From contig CAVPEB010000037.1 of the NCBI GenBank assembly GCA_963702765.1, forward strand, positions 1 through 64,000: DNA of 64,000 bases. The letters run 5' to 3'. The first letter of the stretch is position 1; every line of letters begins with the position of its first letter. The position numbers and the translations under genes were made by a program. The stretch comes from DATMNR01 sp963702765 (GTDB lineage Bacteria > Chloroflexota > Ktedonobacteria > Ktedonobacterales > Ktedonobacteraceae). The notes beneath the pieces are model-generated. The model saw only the letters and a list, made by a program, of their open reading frames with translations, had not been told where the DNA came from and did no database searches. Positions 9,703 to 18,159 of the stretch are shown here, piece after piece.

Positions 9703-10941
9703 GTGTCTCGCGTAGTTATAACTGGAATGGGACTCCTTACGCCAGTAGGCAACAATGTTTCAACCACGTGGGAGGCTCTATGCCAGGGAACATCTGGCGT
9801 TGGGCCAATTACGCTCTTTGATACAAGCCGCTTTAGAGTTCATTTCGGTGCAGAAGTCAAAAATTTCAACCCTGCTGAATACATGGAACGAAAAGAAATC
9901 CGTCGCACCGACCCCTATGAGCACTTTGCCATAGCCGCAGCCAAGCAGGCATTAGCCCAATCGGGTTTGCAGATTACTGAAGAGAACGCCGATGATGTTG
10001 GAATCTATATTGGCAGTAGTATAGGTGGTCTATGGACACTGCTTGACGCAACGAAAACGCTCCTTGAGAAGGGCCCTGATCGAATCAGCCCATTCAGCGC
10101 CAATATGATCGGTATCGATAGCGCTCCTGGTATAGTCTCGATTATAACAGGGGCAAGGGGACCAAACTGGGCCGCTGTTTCTGCATGCGCAACCAGTAAC
10201 AACGCCATAGGCGAGGCCTGGGAGACGATTCGCAGAGGTGATGCGAAGGTCATGATTACAGGTGGATCTGAAAGACCGATTAATCCACTTTCTCTGGCTG
10301 CATTTGATAATATGCATGCTCTCTCACGCTACAACGATGACCCTCAAAGGGCAAGTCGCCCTTTCGATGCTACAAGAGATGGCTTTGTGATGGGTGAAGG
10401 ATCAGGGATGCTCATCCTGGAAGATCTCGATTTTGCCAGGGCTAGAGGAGCAACCATCCTGGCTGAGATGGTTGGGTATGGTTCAACAGCGGATGCCTAT
10501 CATGTCACCGAGCCACCACCAGGCGGTACAGGCATCGCGCGAGCTATGCGTCGCGCGCTACAAAAAGCTGGTTTGCGTCCTGAACAGGTTGATTACATCA
10601 ACGCCCATGGCACATCTACACCGTACAATGATCTGACCGAGACAAATGCCATCAAGAGCTGCTTTGCAGAGCGGGCATACCAGGTGCCAATCAGTTCTAC
10701 CAAGTCTATGATTGGACATACAATAGGAGCAGCTGGAGCTATTGAGGCTGTAGTTACTATTATGAGTATATTGACAGGCATAGTAACGCCAACCATCAAT
10801 TTGCATCATCCCGATCCTGAATGTGACCTGGACTATGTTCCAAATAGAGTACGTGAGGCACATGTAGACGTAGCTATGTCAAACTCCATGGGTTTTGGTG
10901 GTCACAATGCCTGCCTAATTTTCAAACGTTTTTACGAGTAA
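9703..10941 (+). CDS. fabF: Beta-ketoacyl-ACP synthase II
   Basis: Condenses acyl-ACP with malonyl-ACP in fatty acid elongation. 412 residues, the usual KAS II length. The catalytic Cys is in SACATSNNAIGEA, the two catalytic His residues in NAHGTSTPYND and SMIGHTIGAAGA, and the C-terminal NSMGFGGHNACLIF is conserved. The GTG start at 9703 has an ideal AGGAGGTG ahead of it. No acpP, fabD or fabG is beside it, so it is probably an accessory or specialised paralogue rather than part of the core fab operon; its neighbours are a desaturase and a methyltransferase. Confidence 0.92.
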   Translation: MSRVVITGMGLLTPVGNNVSTTWEALCQGTSGVGPITLFDTSRFRVHFGAEVKNFNPAEYMERKEIRRTDPYEHFAIAAAKQALAQSGLQITEENADDVGIYIGSSIGGLWTLLDATKTLLEKGPDRISPFSANMIGIDSAPGIVSIITGARGPNWAAVSACATSNNAIGEAWETIRRGDAKVMITGGSERPINPLSLAAFDNMHALSRYNDDPQRASRPFDATRDGFVMGEGSGMLILEDLDFARARGATILAEMVGYGSTADAYHVTEPPPGGTGIARAMRRALQKAGLRPEQVDYINAHGTSTPYNDLTETNAIKSCFAERAYQVPISSTKSMIGHTIGAAGAIEAVVTIMSILTGIVTPTINLHHPDPECDLDYVPNRVREAHVDVAMSNSMGFGGHNACLIFKRFYE

Positions 10942-11039
10942 AAGGAGAACTCGTCTGAGTAAGTGAAGCAACGGAGGATGTATAAGGCCACGTCTTCGCT
11001 ACTGTGTTAGCATTTTTGATCGTCAAGGAGGCTGCACTT

Positions 11040-11897
11040 ATGAGTCTGTTTGAAACTGAAGAGACAAACCAATACACCTTTGAGCCAGTCACACTACATC
11101 CATTTTATGCAGACATCAATCGCTCGCTTGTTCGGCAAGCGTTTATCCCCTTCACAAAACGGCCTTCTGGAGCTGCGTTGTCAATTGTAGACATGGCTTG
11201 CGGAACAGGAGTGATCACACGTCTGATAGCAGAAGAGTTTGTTCGTCTGGGACGCCCCGGACGCATTCTCTGTGTTGATCCCTCAGCCGAGGCACTACGG
11301 CTTGCACAGAAAAGCATGGAAGAGTTGGAGGTAAAGGCAGATTTCATTCAGGGAGATGCAGACGACCTCTCTTCGATCGTTCAAAATGCTGATGCCGCTT
11401 TTTTTTGCAATGCCATTCACCTTGTCTCAGACAAACTCTCAGCATTTCGGCAAATGAAATCTATTCTTGCCCCAAGTGGGATCTTCGCCTGTAATAGTGC
11501 TTTTTTCGATGGAACCAATGTTGGAGAAACACAGCGCTTCGCACGACTATGGATTCGCAAGGCTGTCGGATGGTTGCGTAAAGAGCATCCCGAAGTGATG
11601 CTCTCTCGTGAGACCAAAACTGTGGCCATGCAATGGCTTAATCCTGAAGAATATAGCACGCTACTCAAAGAAAGTGGTTTTAAGGATATAGAAATCACCC
11701 TTGAAAAGACTTTCATTTCACTTGATGCCTTAAGAGATCTGGGTAAATACTGGCTTTTCATCGCAGGCGCATTGCCGGGAGTCCCTCTGCCATTAGGAGC
11801 GGATGCACTTGGCATCAGCGTCTACCAGGCAGGGGAAGAACTAGGTTTGGCAGGTATTGACCGCATGTGGTTGCAAATGCTTGCTCGGAAAGAATAA
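11040..11897 (+). CDS. Class I SAM-dependent methyltransferase next to KAS II
   Basis: 285-residue methyltransferase with motif I MACGTGVITRLIAEE, an acidic residue in ILCVDPS (motif II) and FFCNAIHLVSD as the motif IV region. The ATG at 11040 follows AAGGAGG at 11024-11030; an upstream in-frame GTG at 11004 would add 12 residues. It ends the desaturase-KAS run and may methylate a lipid or acyl product, but this is inferred from position only. Confidence 0.85.
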   Translation: MSLFETEETNQYTFEPVTLHPFYADINRSLVRQAFIPFTKRPSGAALSIVDMACGTGVITRLIAEEFVRLGRPGRILCVDPSAEALRLAQKSMEELEVKADFIQGDADDLSSIVQNADAAFFCNAIHLVSDKLSAFRQMKSILAPSGIFACNSAFFDGTNVGETQRFARLWIRKAVGWLRKEHPEVMLSRETKTVAMQWLNPEEYSTLLKESGFKDIEITLEKTFISLDALRDLGKYWLFIAGALPGVPLPLGADALGISVYQAGEELGLAGIDRMWLQMLARKE

Positions 11898-11903
11898 TCA
11901 CAA

Positions 11904-11943
11904 TTTGGCTTTTTGCACAGTTTTTCTGCAAAACTATGCCAAA
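11904..11943. terminator. Bidirectional stem-loop between convergent genes
   Basis: An outer pair TTTGGC (11904-11909)/GCCAAA (11938-11943) encloses an inner pair TTTTGCA (11911-11917)/TGCAAAA (11927-11933). The structure is AT-rich on both sides and lies between two convergent genes, as expected for a terminator used in both directions. Confidence 0.55.
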
Positions 11944-11973
11944 TCGCGTCGCATGTAAGTAAGGGTTCCATAT

Positions 11974-12450
11974 TCAGTTAGAAGATGCTTGATTTCTTAA
12001 TTCTTTTTGGAAAGTGACATCCCGCGAGAATATTGCTACAAATGTAACTATGAGCGTCAGTGGGCCAACGACAAGATGAAATGCGTTTTCTCCAAGTGCT
12101 AGCTGCAAACCAAATGCATTGTTCACCAATGTACCTATAATACCAAGCAATGTATAAAATATTCCGAAGGTCAGACCAAGACCAATCAACGCACGCCTGG
12201 AGTGAAAGATTAGCAGGAACAGTATACCGGCCAATCCCCAGGTGATATGTAAAATTGCGTGAGGAATATGAGCAAGCATCAGAGCCATAACGAGAGCGGG
12301 TGTGATTGACGGGAGGCCAGGGATAAGTCTTAACGCAAGCGAGCCGATGCCCTGTAATAAAAGCCCAAGCATAACAACCCAGAGATAAACATGTAAGACA
12401 TTTATTGCACGAAATGGTCGTTGATTAATCTTATTGGATTTCATGTTCAT
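11974..12450 (-). CDS. DUF4383-like four-helix membrane protein
   Basis: 158-residue membrane protein with about four hydrophobic helices and a short basic N-terminus, ending in the NAFGLQLALGENAFHLVVGP segment. It resembles DUF4383 proteins, which have no established function. AAGGAGC lies eight bases before the ATG at 12450. A truncated relative of its last third occurs at 8420-8545. Convergent with the methyltransferase gene. Confidence 0.7.
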   Translation of the reverse strand: MNMKSNKINQRPFRAINVLHVYLWVVMLGLLLQGIGSLALRLIPGLPSITPALVMALMLAHIPHAILHITWGLAGILFLLIFHSRRALIGLGLTFGIFYTLLGIIGTLVNNAFGLQLALGENAFHLVVGPLTLIVTFVAIFSRDVTFQKELRNQASSN

Positions 12451-12607
12451 CAGGTTGCTCCTTTCGGAGATCGTTGTGCTTTACTCTCAATATTGATAGT
12501 TTACTTTGAAAAGCAATAATCCATATCAGCAAAATTACCCAATTTTGAACAGGACAATTCTCGCATTGATGAACTTGCACAGAGAAACTCAGAAATGGAT
12601 AACCCTA

Positions 12608-13639
12608 TTACAAATTTACCTCATAAGTATTCTGTCCCTGTACTATCTGTATCAGAAAAGCGAAATCCAGCATTGTTAAGCCCGCTGGTCCTTTATAAAC
12701 AACTCGACCTGCGACACCATGAGCGCTAGCTTTAAAATCATGAGGCAACGAATTATCAACCGGCGGAGTGTTATAACCGTTAATGATAAGACGAATATAA
12801 TCAAAACCGAAGCCTGGTGAGACCGTCACTCCGTTGTTGTTGTCAACACTAAAATTGAGCACATAAAATTGTTGCCCTATGGCAGCCTGAGTACCTCGAT
12901 ACGCATAGAGAACATTTACACTTGTCAGGTGATAAACAAGTATATTGCCTGAAAAGTCATACCAGATAGTTAGTGTTTGAGGATAGGTTTTCCCAGCAAA
13001 ATGATTAGCATCGTAAGAACCCTTAAAAGGGATAATAAGCAATGCTTCGTTGAGCACCTGAGAACCCAATTGCAGTTTCATAGTGGAGAGTTGTACTCCT
13101 TTGGATACAGGGAAATCGATCCAACCAACCTCGCTCGCTCCAGGCTTCGGGCCAGTAGAGAGATGCACGTTGGTCGGAGCAATTGGCTTTACACCGGGTA
13201 CCACTAAACGGGCCACATCATAATAAATCACAGAAACCGGGTCGGTGGATGTATTCGCTACCCGCAGATTTACACGCACGAGCGCTGGCCCCGTCTGGAT
13301 CGTCTCATTGGGAAAAGTAGTAGCATATTGAGCATTCAAGACTGTAAAAGATAATTCCGCGTATGTACCTGATCGCCCTACATCATATGTAGTGATAACA
13401 GGCTGAGTGTTGCCAGCCCCTAACGTGATATGAATCGATTTGAACCAGTTCAAGGCAACATAGCTCATACTGCCAAATATGACTAAGCCAATCACAAGTA
13501 TGCAGACAATCCACAACCAGAGCTTTGAAGGTTGTGGATTTTTGGGCGGATATAACATTCTTTTTGTAGAAATATCGTTGCTAGAAGTATTGGTAACAGC
13601 ACGTATCTCTGCTGGAGTTAATAAAGATTTTTTAGCCAT
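12608..13639 (-). CDS. Membrane-anchored extracytoplasmic protein, unknown
   Basis: 343 residues. A cytoplasmic tail of about 40 residues is followed by one hydrophobic segment (LWLWIVCILVIGLVIFGSM, about 40-58) and a long beta-rich, Thr/Val/Asn-rich region, which suggests a type II membrane protein with its bulk outside. The pattern recalls DUF4352/telokin-like beta-sandwich proteins, but I cannot assign a family with confidence. It stands between a DUF4383-like gene and the divergent sucC. Confidence 0.65.
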   Translation of the reverse strand: MAKKSLLTPAEIRAVTNTSSNDISTKRMLYPPKNPQPSKLWLWIVCILVIGLVIFGSMSYVALNWFKSIHITLGAGNTQPVITTYDVGRSGTYAELSFTVLNAQYATTFPNETIQTGPALVRVNLRVANTSTDPVSVIYYDVARLVVPGVKPIAPTNVHLSTGPKPGASEVGWIDFPVSKGVQLSTMKLQLGSQVLNEALLIIPFKGSYDANHFAGKTYPQTLTIWYDFSGNILVYHLTSVNVLYAYRGTQAAIGQQFYVLNFSVDNNNGVTVSPGFGFDYIRLIINGYNTPPVDNSLPHDFKASAHGVAGRVVYKGPAGLTMLDFAFLIQIVQGQNTYEVNL

Positions 13640-13680
13640 AATTATAGGTCCCCAGGTCTATTTTAAGAAATTCCCTATTC

Positions 13681-13710
13681 TTGACACCTTATTTACACGC
13701 GTGTTAGCAT
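13681..13710 (+). promoter_or_regulatory. Possible promoter of sucCD
   Basis: A perfect TTGACA at 13681-13686 is followed after 18 bases by TAGCAT at 13705-13710 (four of six -10 matches), about 105 bases before the sucC start. Use is inferred. Confidence 0.35.
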
Positions 13711-13816
13711 ACCATAGGTTATCAAGCATGACTACCCGCCCGCTGGGCGTTCATATTTGAGGTAGGGCAAGCCTTACTCCCATATTATAAGACATATTTT
13801 AAGGAGCAAAAGTCGC

Positions 13817-14956
13817 TTGAAAATTCACGAATATCAGGCAAAGGACATTCTGGCACGCTATGGTATCCCGATACAGCCTGGGCGAGTAGCGTCTACGCCG
13901 GAAGAAGCCGAAGAAATTGCCCGCGAAATAGGTGGGCCAGTAGTAATAAAAGCCCAGGTGTATGTTGGTGGACGTGGCAAGGCAGGTGGCATTCAATTTG
14001 GTGATACACCTGAAGAAGCTCGTGCTGCGGCAGCAAAAGTACTAGGCATGGAAATCAAAGGTTTAACCGTTGAGAAGGTGCTGGTAGTCTCAAAACTGGA
14101 GATCAAAGAAGAGTATTACCTGGGTATTATCCTCGATCGCAAATCACAGGCACCCGTCGTAATGGTCTCTAAAGCTGGCGGAATCGATATCGAAGAAGTT
14201 GCAGCTACCACTCCCGAAAAGATTATCAAGCAGCCAATTGATATGCGCTGGGGCCTGCGAGCATTCGAGGCACGCGATATCCTGGCACGCGCAGGACTTC
14301 CTCACCAGGTAATAGGTAAAGGCGGCGCCATTCTCACAGCGCTCGCCAAAGCTTTTATTGAAAGTGATGCCAGCCTTGCCGAAATCAATCCGCTTGCACT
14401 GACCGCTGAAGGGCAGGTGCAGGCAGCAGATGCCAAAATCCTCATCGATGACAATGGACTGTTCCGTCAAAAAGAATACGCCTCCTGGGCAGAATCCGAA
14501 GAATCAAACCCGCTCGAATTCGAAGCCAAACAGGAAGGCCTGACGTACGTGAAACTGGATGGCAACATTGGCGTTATTGGCAACGGAGCAGGGCTTGTAA
14601 TGACAACGCTCGATATGGTTGCACGCGTCGGTGGCAAGCCCGCGAACTTCCTCGATATTGGTGGTGGCGCGAAGGCCGAAATTATGCGTAAAGCGCTGAC
14701 ATTTGTTGCGCGCGACCCACAGGTTAAGGGTATTCTCGTCAACATCTTCGGTGGCATTACCCGCGGCGAAGAAGTTGCAAAAGGCGTCATTATGGCACAA
14801 GCTGACCTGCCTGAAGGCATGCCAATCGTCGTTCGTCTTTCCGGCACAGGCGCGGAAGAAGGCAAAGAACTCTTGAGACAACACTCCGGACTTGACTGGG
14901 GCAAAGACATGCGCGAAGCCGCCCAAAAGATCGTAGCCATTGTAGGTAAAGGATAG
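13817..14956 (+). CDS. sucC: Succinyl-CoA synthetase beta subunit
   Basis: ADP/GDP-forming succinyl-CoA ligase beta subunit of the TCA cycle; carries the nucleotide-binding ATP-grasp domain. 379 residues, near family length. Starts with KIHEYQAKDILARYGIP, has the nucleotide loop VGGRGKAGG, EINPLAL, and the C-terminal CoA-ligase fold with NIFGGITRGEEVA. The start is TTG at 13817, preceded by AAGGAG at 13801-13806; the family N-terminus begins exactly here, so a non-AUG start is well supported. sucD follows after 105 bases that hold a small hairpin. Confidence 0.95.
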   Translation: MKIHEYQAKDILARYGIPIQPGRVASTPEEAEEIAREIGGPVVIKAQVYVGGRGKAGGIQFGDTPEEARAAAAKVLGMEIKGLTVEKVLVVSKLEIKEEYYLGIILDRKSQAPVVMVSKAGGIDIEEVAATTPEKIIKQPIDMRWGLRAFEARDILARAGLPHQVIGKGGAILTALAKAFIESDASLAEINPLALTAEGQVQAADAKILIDDNGLFRQKEYASWAESEESNPLEFEAKQEGLTYVKLDGNIGVIGNGAGLVMTTLDMVARVGGKPANFLDIGGGAKAEIMRKALTFVARDPQVKGILVNIFGGITRGEEVAKGVIMAQADLPEGMPIVVRLSGTGAEEGKELLRQHSGLDWGKDMREAAQKIVAIVGKG

Positions 14957-15061
14957 AGGTGCAGGTGACAAAGTCCCTTGCCGGGGTGCGGGGTGTCCTC
15001 GCACATTTCTCCCTTATCGCCGCTGTAGGCGGCACAACAAAACAAAATTAAGGACAAAAGC

Positions 15062-15928
15062 ATGAGCATATTGCTTGACAATACAACACGGGTAATCGTT
15101 CAAGGAATAACTGGCCGCGAAGGACAATTCCACACACGCAACATGATAGCCGCTGGGACAAACCTGGTAGGTGGCGTTACCCCAGGCAAAGGCGGCACAT
15201 CCACAGAAGGCCTACCCGTTTTCGACACCGTAGAAGAAGCAGTGCAAGCCACAGGAGCTACCGCAAGCTGTATCTTCGTACCACCGCCTGGCGCTGCTGA
15301 CGCCATAATGGAAGCGGCAAGCGCAGGCATCAAGCTGATTGTATGTATTACCGAGGGTATCCCTGTCGTTGACATGACACGCGCCATGATCGTGGTGCAT
15401 GAACACGGAGCACGTTTGATCGGCCCAAACTGCCCAGGCATGTGTACACCGGGTCACGGTAAGATTGGCATCATCCCCTACCAGATATTCACACCCGGCC
15501 CCATCGGCTTCATTTCGCGCTCCGGCACGCTTACTTACGAAGTCGTAGCCTTGCTGACCGAGGCAGGCCTTGGCCAATCCACATGCATAGGCATCGGTGG
15601 AGATCCCATCATAGGCTCAACGTTCGTTGATTACCTGAAATTGTTCGAAGTGGATCCAGGTACGAAGCTCGTCGTCATGTGCGGAGAAATCGGTGGCAGC
15701 GACGAAGAAGACGCAGCCGAATATATCAAAACCATGAGCAAACCCGTTGTGGCCTTTGTTTCGGGGCGCACCGCACCTCCAGGAAAACGTATGGGACACG
15801 CTGGAGCCATTATCTCCGGCAATACCGGCACAGCCCAGGGGAAAGTCGCAGCCCTCCAGGCCGCAAAAGTCCCTGTAGCAGATACCATTTTCGATATTCC
15901 CGACATGGTAAAAGAAGCTTTAGCGTAA
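15062..15928 (+). CDS. sucD: Succinyl-CoA synthetase alpha subunit
   Basis: Catalytic alpha subunit that binds CoA and is phosphorylated on histidine. 288 residues, the usual length. Seen: the CoA-binding Rossmann start (VIVQGITGREGQFHT), VGGVTPGKGG, RLIGPNCPG, IGFISRSGTLTYE, and the phospho-His loop GHAGAIISGNTGTAQGK near residue 245. It pairs with the sucC gene immediately upstream in the same direction. Confidence 0.96.
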   Translation: MSILLDNTTRVIVQGITGREGQFHTRNMIAAGTNLVGGVTPGKGGTSTEGLPVFDTVEEAVQATGATASCIFVPPPGAADAIMEAASAGIKLIVCITEGIPVVDMTRAMIVVHEHGARLIGPNCPGMCTPGHGKIGIIPYQIFTPGPIGFISRSGTLTYEVVALLTEAGLGQSTCIGIGGDPIIGSTFVDYLKLFEVDPGTKLVVMCGEIGGSDEEDAAEYIKTMSKPVVAFVSGRTAPPGKRMGHAGAIISGNTGTAQGKVAALQAAKVPVADTIFDIPDMVKEALA

Positions 15929-15981
15929 CTGAATGTATCGATTTATCGCAAAAACATCAATAATGTCATGTAATACCAACC

Positions 15982-16035
15982 GTAGGTGCCGATTTATCGC
16001 GCACATCGCAAATGTATCGGCCCTCGTGGCTTTCA
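15982..16035. repeat. Dispersed repeat, copy 1
   Basis: GTAGGTGCCGATTTATCGCGC followed by a TATCGG...GTGGCTTTCA block; a diverged second copy occurs at 23332-23386 (GTAGGTGCAGATTTATCGCGC and TATAGG...GTGACTTTCA). It lies just before the deacetylase gene. It looks like a short interspersed repeat family. Confidence 0.55.
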
Positions 16036-16053
16036 ATTGAAAAACTAAAAACT

Positions 16054-17199
16054 ATGACAACTGCCCTGATCTACGATCCAATATTTTTAGAGCACCTCAC
16101 GCCGGAGAACCACCCTGACAGGCCCGAGCGTTTGAAAAAAACAATAGAAGTTCTGCAAGCCTTGAACTGGTTAGAGCGCGAAGGCCTGGTTCAACTTGAG
16201 CCACGAGCCGCGACAGAGGATGAACTTGCCAGTGTACATGAGCGGGAATATATCCACAAAGTCAAGTCTGCGGCGCACAAAGTCGCCAGAGAACAAGAAA
16301 CAAATGGGCATAAAACGCGCTTCTTCGCTACAGATACATTCGTCTCTGCACGCTCATACGAAGCGGCTATCAAGGCTGCAGGCGCTCCCCTGACAGCCAT
16401 CGACGCAATTTTAGAGGGAGAGATCGACAACGCCTACTGCCTGGTACGCCCTCCCGGCCATCATGCTGTGGCTGAATCCGCCATGGGTTTCTGCCTGTTC
16501 AATAATGTGGCAATCGCGGCGCGTTACGCACTCGATAAGCATGGCTTAGAGCGTGTGATGATCATCGACTACGACGTACACCACGGGAACGCTACGCAGG
16601 AAATGTTTTACGATGACCCTCGTGTCCTCTATTTTTCGATTCACCAGGCACCCTTTTATCCCGGAACTGGCCTTTCAGACGAGATTGGCGATGGAGCAGG
16701 ACACGGCACAACCATCAATGTGCCATTACCAGCAACGACCGGCTACGAGACATATGAGCCAGTTTTCCGCCAGGTGATGGCACCCGCCGCAGATCGCTTC
16801 GACCCCCAATTGATTCTCGTTTCCGCGGGCTTCGATGCTCATTGGAAAGATCCTCTAGGAGGAATGTACCTCTCAACAGCCGGTTTCGCCAAACTCACAG
16901 GTATCATCATCGAACTGGCCCAGACGTTATGCAATGGTCGATTAGTTTTCGTGCAGGAAGGTGGATATGATGTACTTGCTACAGCTTTCTGCGTGGCAAC
17001 CTGTATCAATCTATTACTTGGCGATGATGCCGCAGTAGATAATCTAGGTCAAGCTCCTACTATCAAATGGCGCATCAATACTGATGTCCTCATCGCAGAA
17101 TTGCGTAAAATCCACAAATTGACTGGTTATCGCATGCGCAACGCTCCCAAGCCTGATATCGAACGGCTACGTCGCGAGATAAAAGGACCCGATGCGTAA
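16054..17199 (+). CDS. Histone deacetylase-family protein (zinc deacetylase)
   Basis: Zinc-dependent deacetylase of the HDAC/AcuC/acetylpolyamine amidohydrolase family; bacterial members act on acetyl-lysine proteins or acetylpolyamines. From the ATG at 16054 it has 381 residues. Seen: HPDRPERL, the catalytic His pair in RPPGHHA, the zinc ligands in DYDVHHGNAT and SAGFDAH, and the C-terminal EGGYD. An in-frame ATG at 16012 would start inside the upstream repeat and is less likely. It lies 18 bases from an acetyltransferase gene, which favours a role in reversible protein acetylation (inference). Confidence 0.9.
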   Translation: MTTALIYDPIFLEHLTPENHPDRPERLKKTIEVLQALNWLEREGLVQLEPRAATEDELASVHEREYIHKVKSAAHKVAREQETNGHKTRFFATDTFVSARSYEAAIKAAGAPLTAIDAILEGEIDNAYCLVRPPGHHAVAESAMGFCLFNNVAIAARYALDKHGLERVMIIDYDVHHGNATQEMFYDDPRVLYFSIHQAPFYPGTGLSDEIGDGAGHGTTINVPLPATTGYETYEPVFRQVMAPAADRFDPQLILVSAGFDAHWKDPLGGMYLSTAGFAKLTGIIIELAQTLCNGRLVFVQEGGYDVLATAFCVATCINLLLGDDAAVDNLGQAPTIKWRINTDVLIAELRKIHKLTGYRMRNAPKPDIERLRREIKGPDA

Positions 17200-17217
17200 T
17201 CGATTTTCGGAGTAGAC

Positions 17218-18078
17218 ATGCCCAACGCTTTACCAGTTCGGCTACTTACAAGCAACGACCTACCCCTGGTCGAACGCTTGCTCAATACGTCCGAATTTAT
17301 CTACCAGCGATTCACGCCGGAAGAACTGCCAATGCTGCTCAAACATTATCCAGCTGTAGGTATGTTCCATGGCGATACGATGAGTGGATTCTTACTTTCG
17401 CAGACGGTGAATCCTCCCGCGGCATGGATCGGCGGTTTTGGTGTGAGTTGGACTGCGAGTCGCGAGTACATCTCTCTCCTGGAAACGTTGTTAGAACAAC
17501 TGCAGAAGCACATAATCAAAAGAGGCGTGCGTTACCTGTACTACTCAGGGAACGATATGCAGAATGATTGGTTGCGCGATATACTCTTAGTGCGACACTT
17601 TACACTACATCGCTTGCTTTACTCCTATGATAAATATGACTATAGCGTTCCCTCGACAGGAAACCCCGATGTAAAACTGCGACCTGTCGAGAAACGAGAT
17701 ATAGCGGCCATACTTTCCATCGAGAAGGCATGTTTTGAAGACTTCTGGCGATACGATGTGCTGTCTTTCGAAGATATTGCCGCGACTCACCCCTATTTTG
17801 TTGTGGCTGAACTGAATGGCAATGTTGTTGGGTATCAATTCAATGCGCTTGAGGATGAATTTGGCTATCTTGTGCGCATCGCTGTTCATCCATCTGTGAA
17901 GGGTCATGGGGTCGGTGTGCGTTTGATGAGTGAAGCTATAACATTCTTTCAAAAGGCACATGTCTTGCGCATTATGCTTAATACGCAGGATGACAACGCA
18001 CGAGCGCACCGTTTGTATGAATGGTTTGGGTTCGTGCGCATTAATCAGATGGGATTCGTCTTACGTAAGGCTTTGTAG
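17218..18078 (+). CDS. GNAT acetyltransferase (two-domain)
   Basis: 286 residues. The first half (about 1-140) is a weak GNAT-like or linker domain; the second (about 150-286) is a clear RimI-like GNAT domain with VRIAVHPSVKGHGVGVRLM as the acetyl-CoA loop and NDNARAHRLYEWFGF-type C-terminal helix. It follows the HDAC-like gene by 18 bases and is probably in the same transcript. Substrate unknown. Confidence 0.87.
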   Translation: MPNALPVRLLTSNDLPLVERLLNTSEFIYQRFTPEELPMLLKHYPAVGMFHGDTMSGFLLSQTVNPPAAWIGGFGVSWTASREYISLLETLLEQLQKHIIKRGVRYLYYSGNDMQNDWLRDILLVRHFTLHRLLYSYDKYDYSVPSTGNPDVKLRPVEKRDIAAILSIEKACFEDFWRYDVLSFEDIAATHPYFVVAELNGNVVGYQFNALEDEFGYLVRIAVHPSVKGHGVGVRLMSEAITFFQKAHVLRIMLNTQDDNARAHRLYEWFGFVRINQMGFVLRKAL

Positions 18079-18116
18079 GACTGCATGTCCCCTCGCGTGT
18101 CATCCTAGGGCAACGC

Positions 18117-18133
18117 AAGCGTACCCCACGCTT
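18117..18133. terminator. Small hairpin between convergent genes
   Basis: AAGCGT (18117-18122) and ACGCTT (18128-18133) form a six-base stem with a five-base loop between the convergent acetyltransferase and cyclase genes. There is no T run, so termination is only suggested. Confidence 0.3.
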
Positions 18134-18159
18134 CAACCTCACCCAGGACCCCTACAGAA

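Noticed and set aside
14467..15081. 204-codon reverse-strand frame opposite sucC
   Set aside because: It lies antisense to a clear sucC gene, has no recognisable motif or ribosome site, and its composition is that of a shadow frame.
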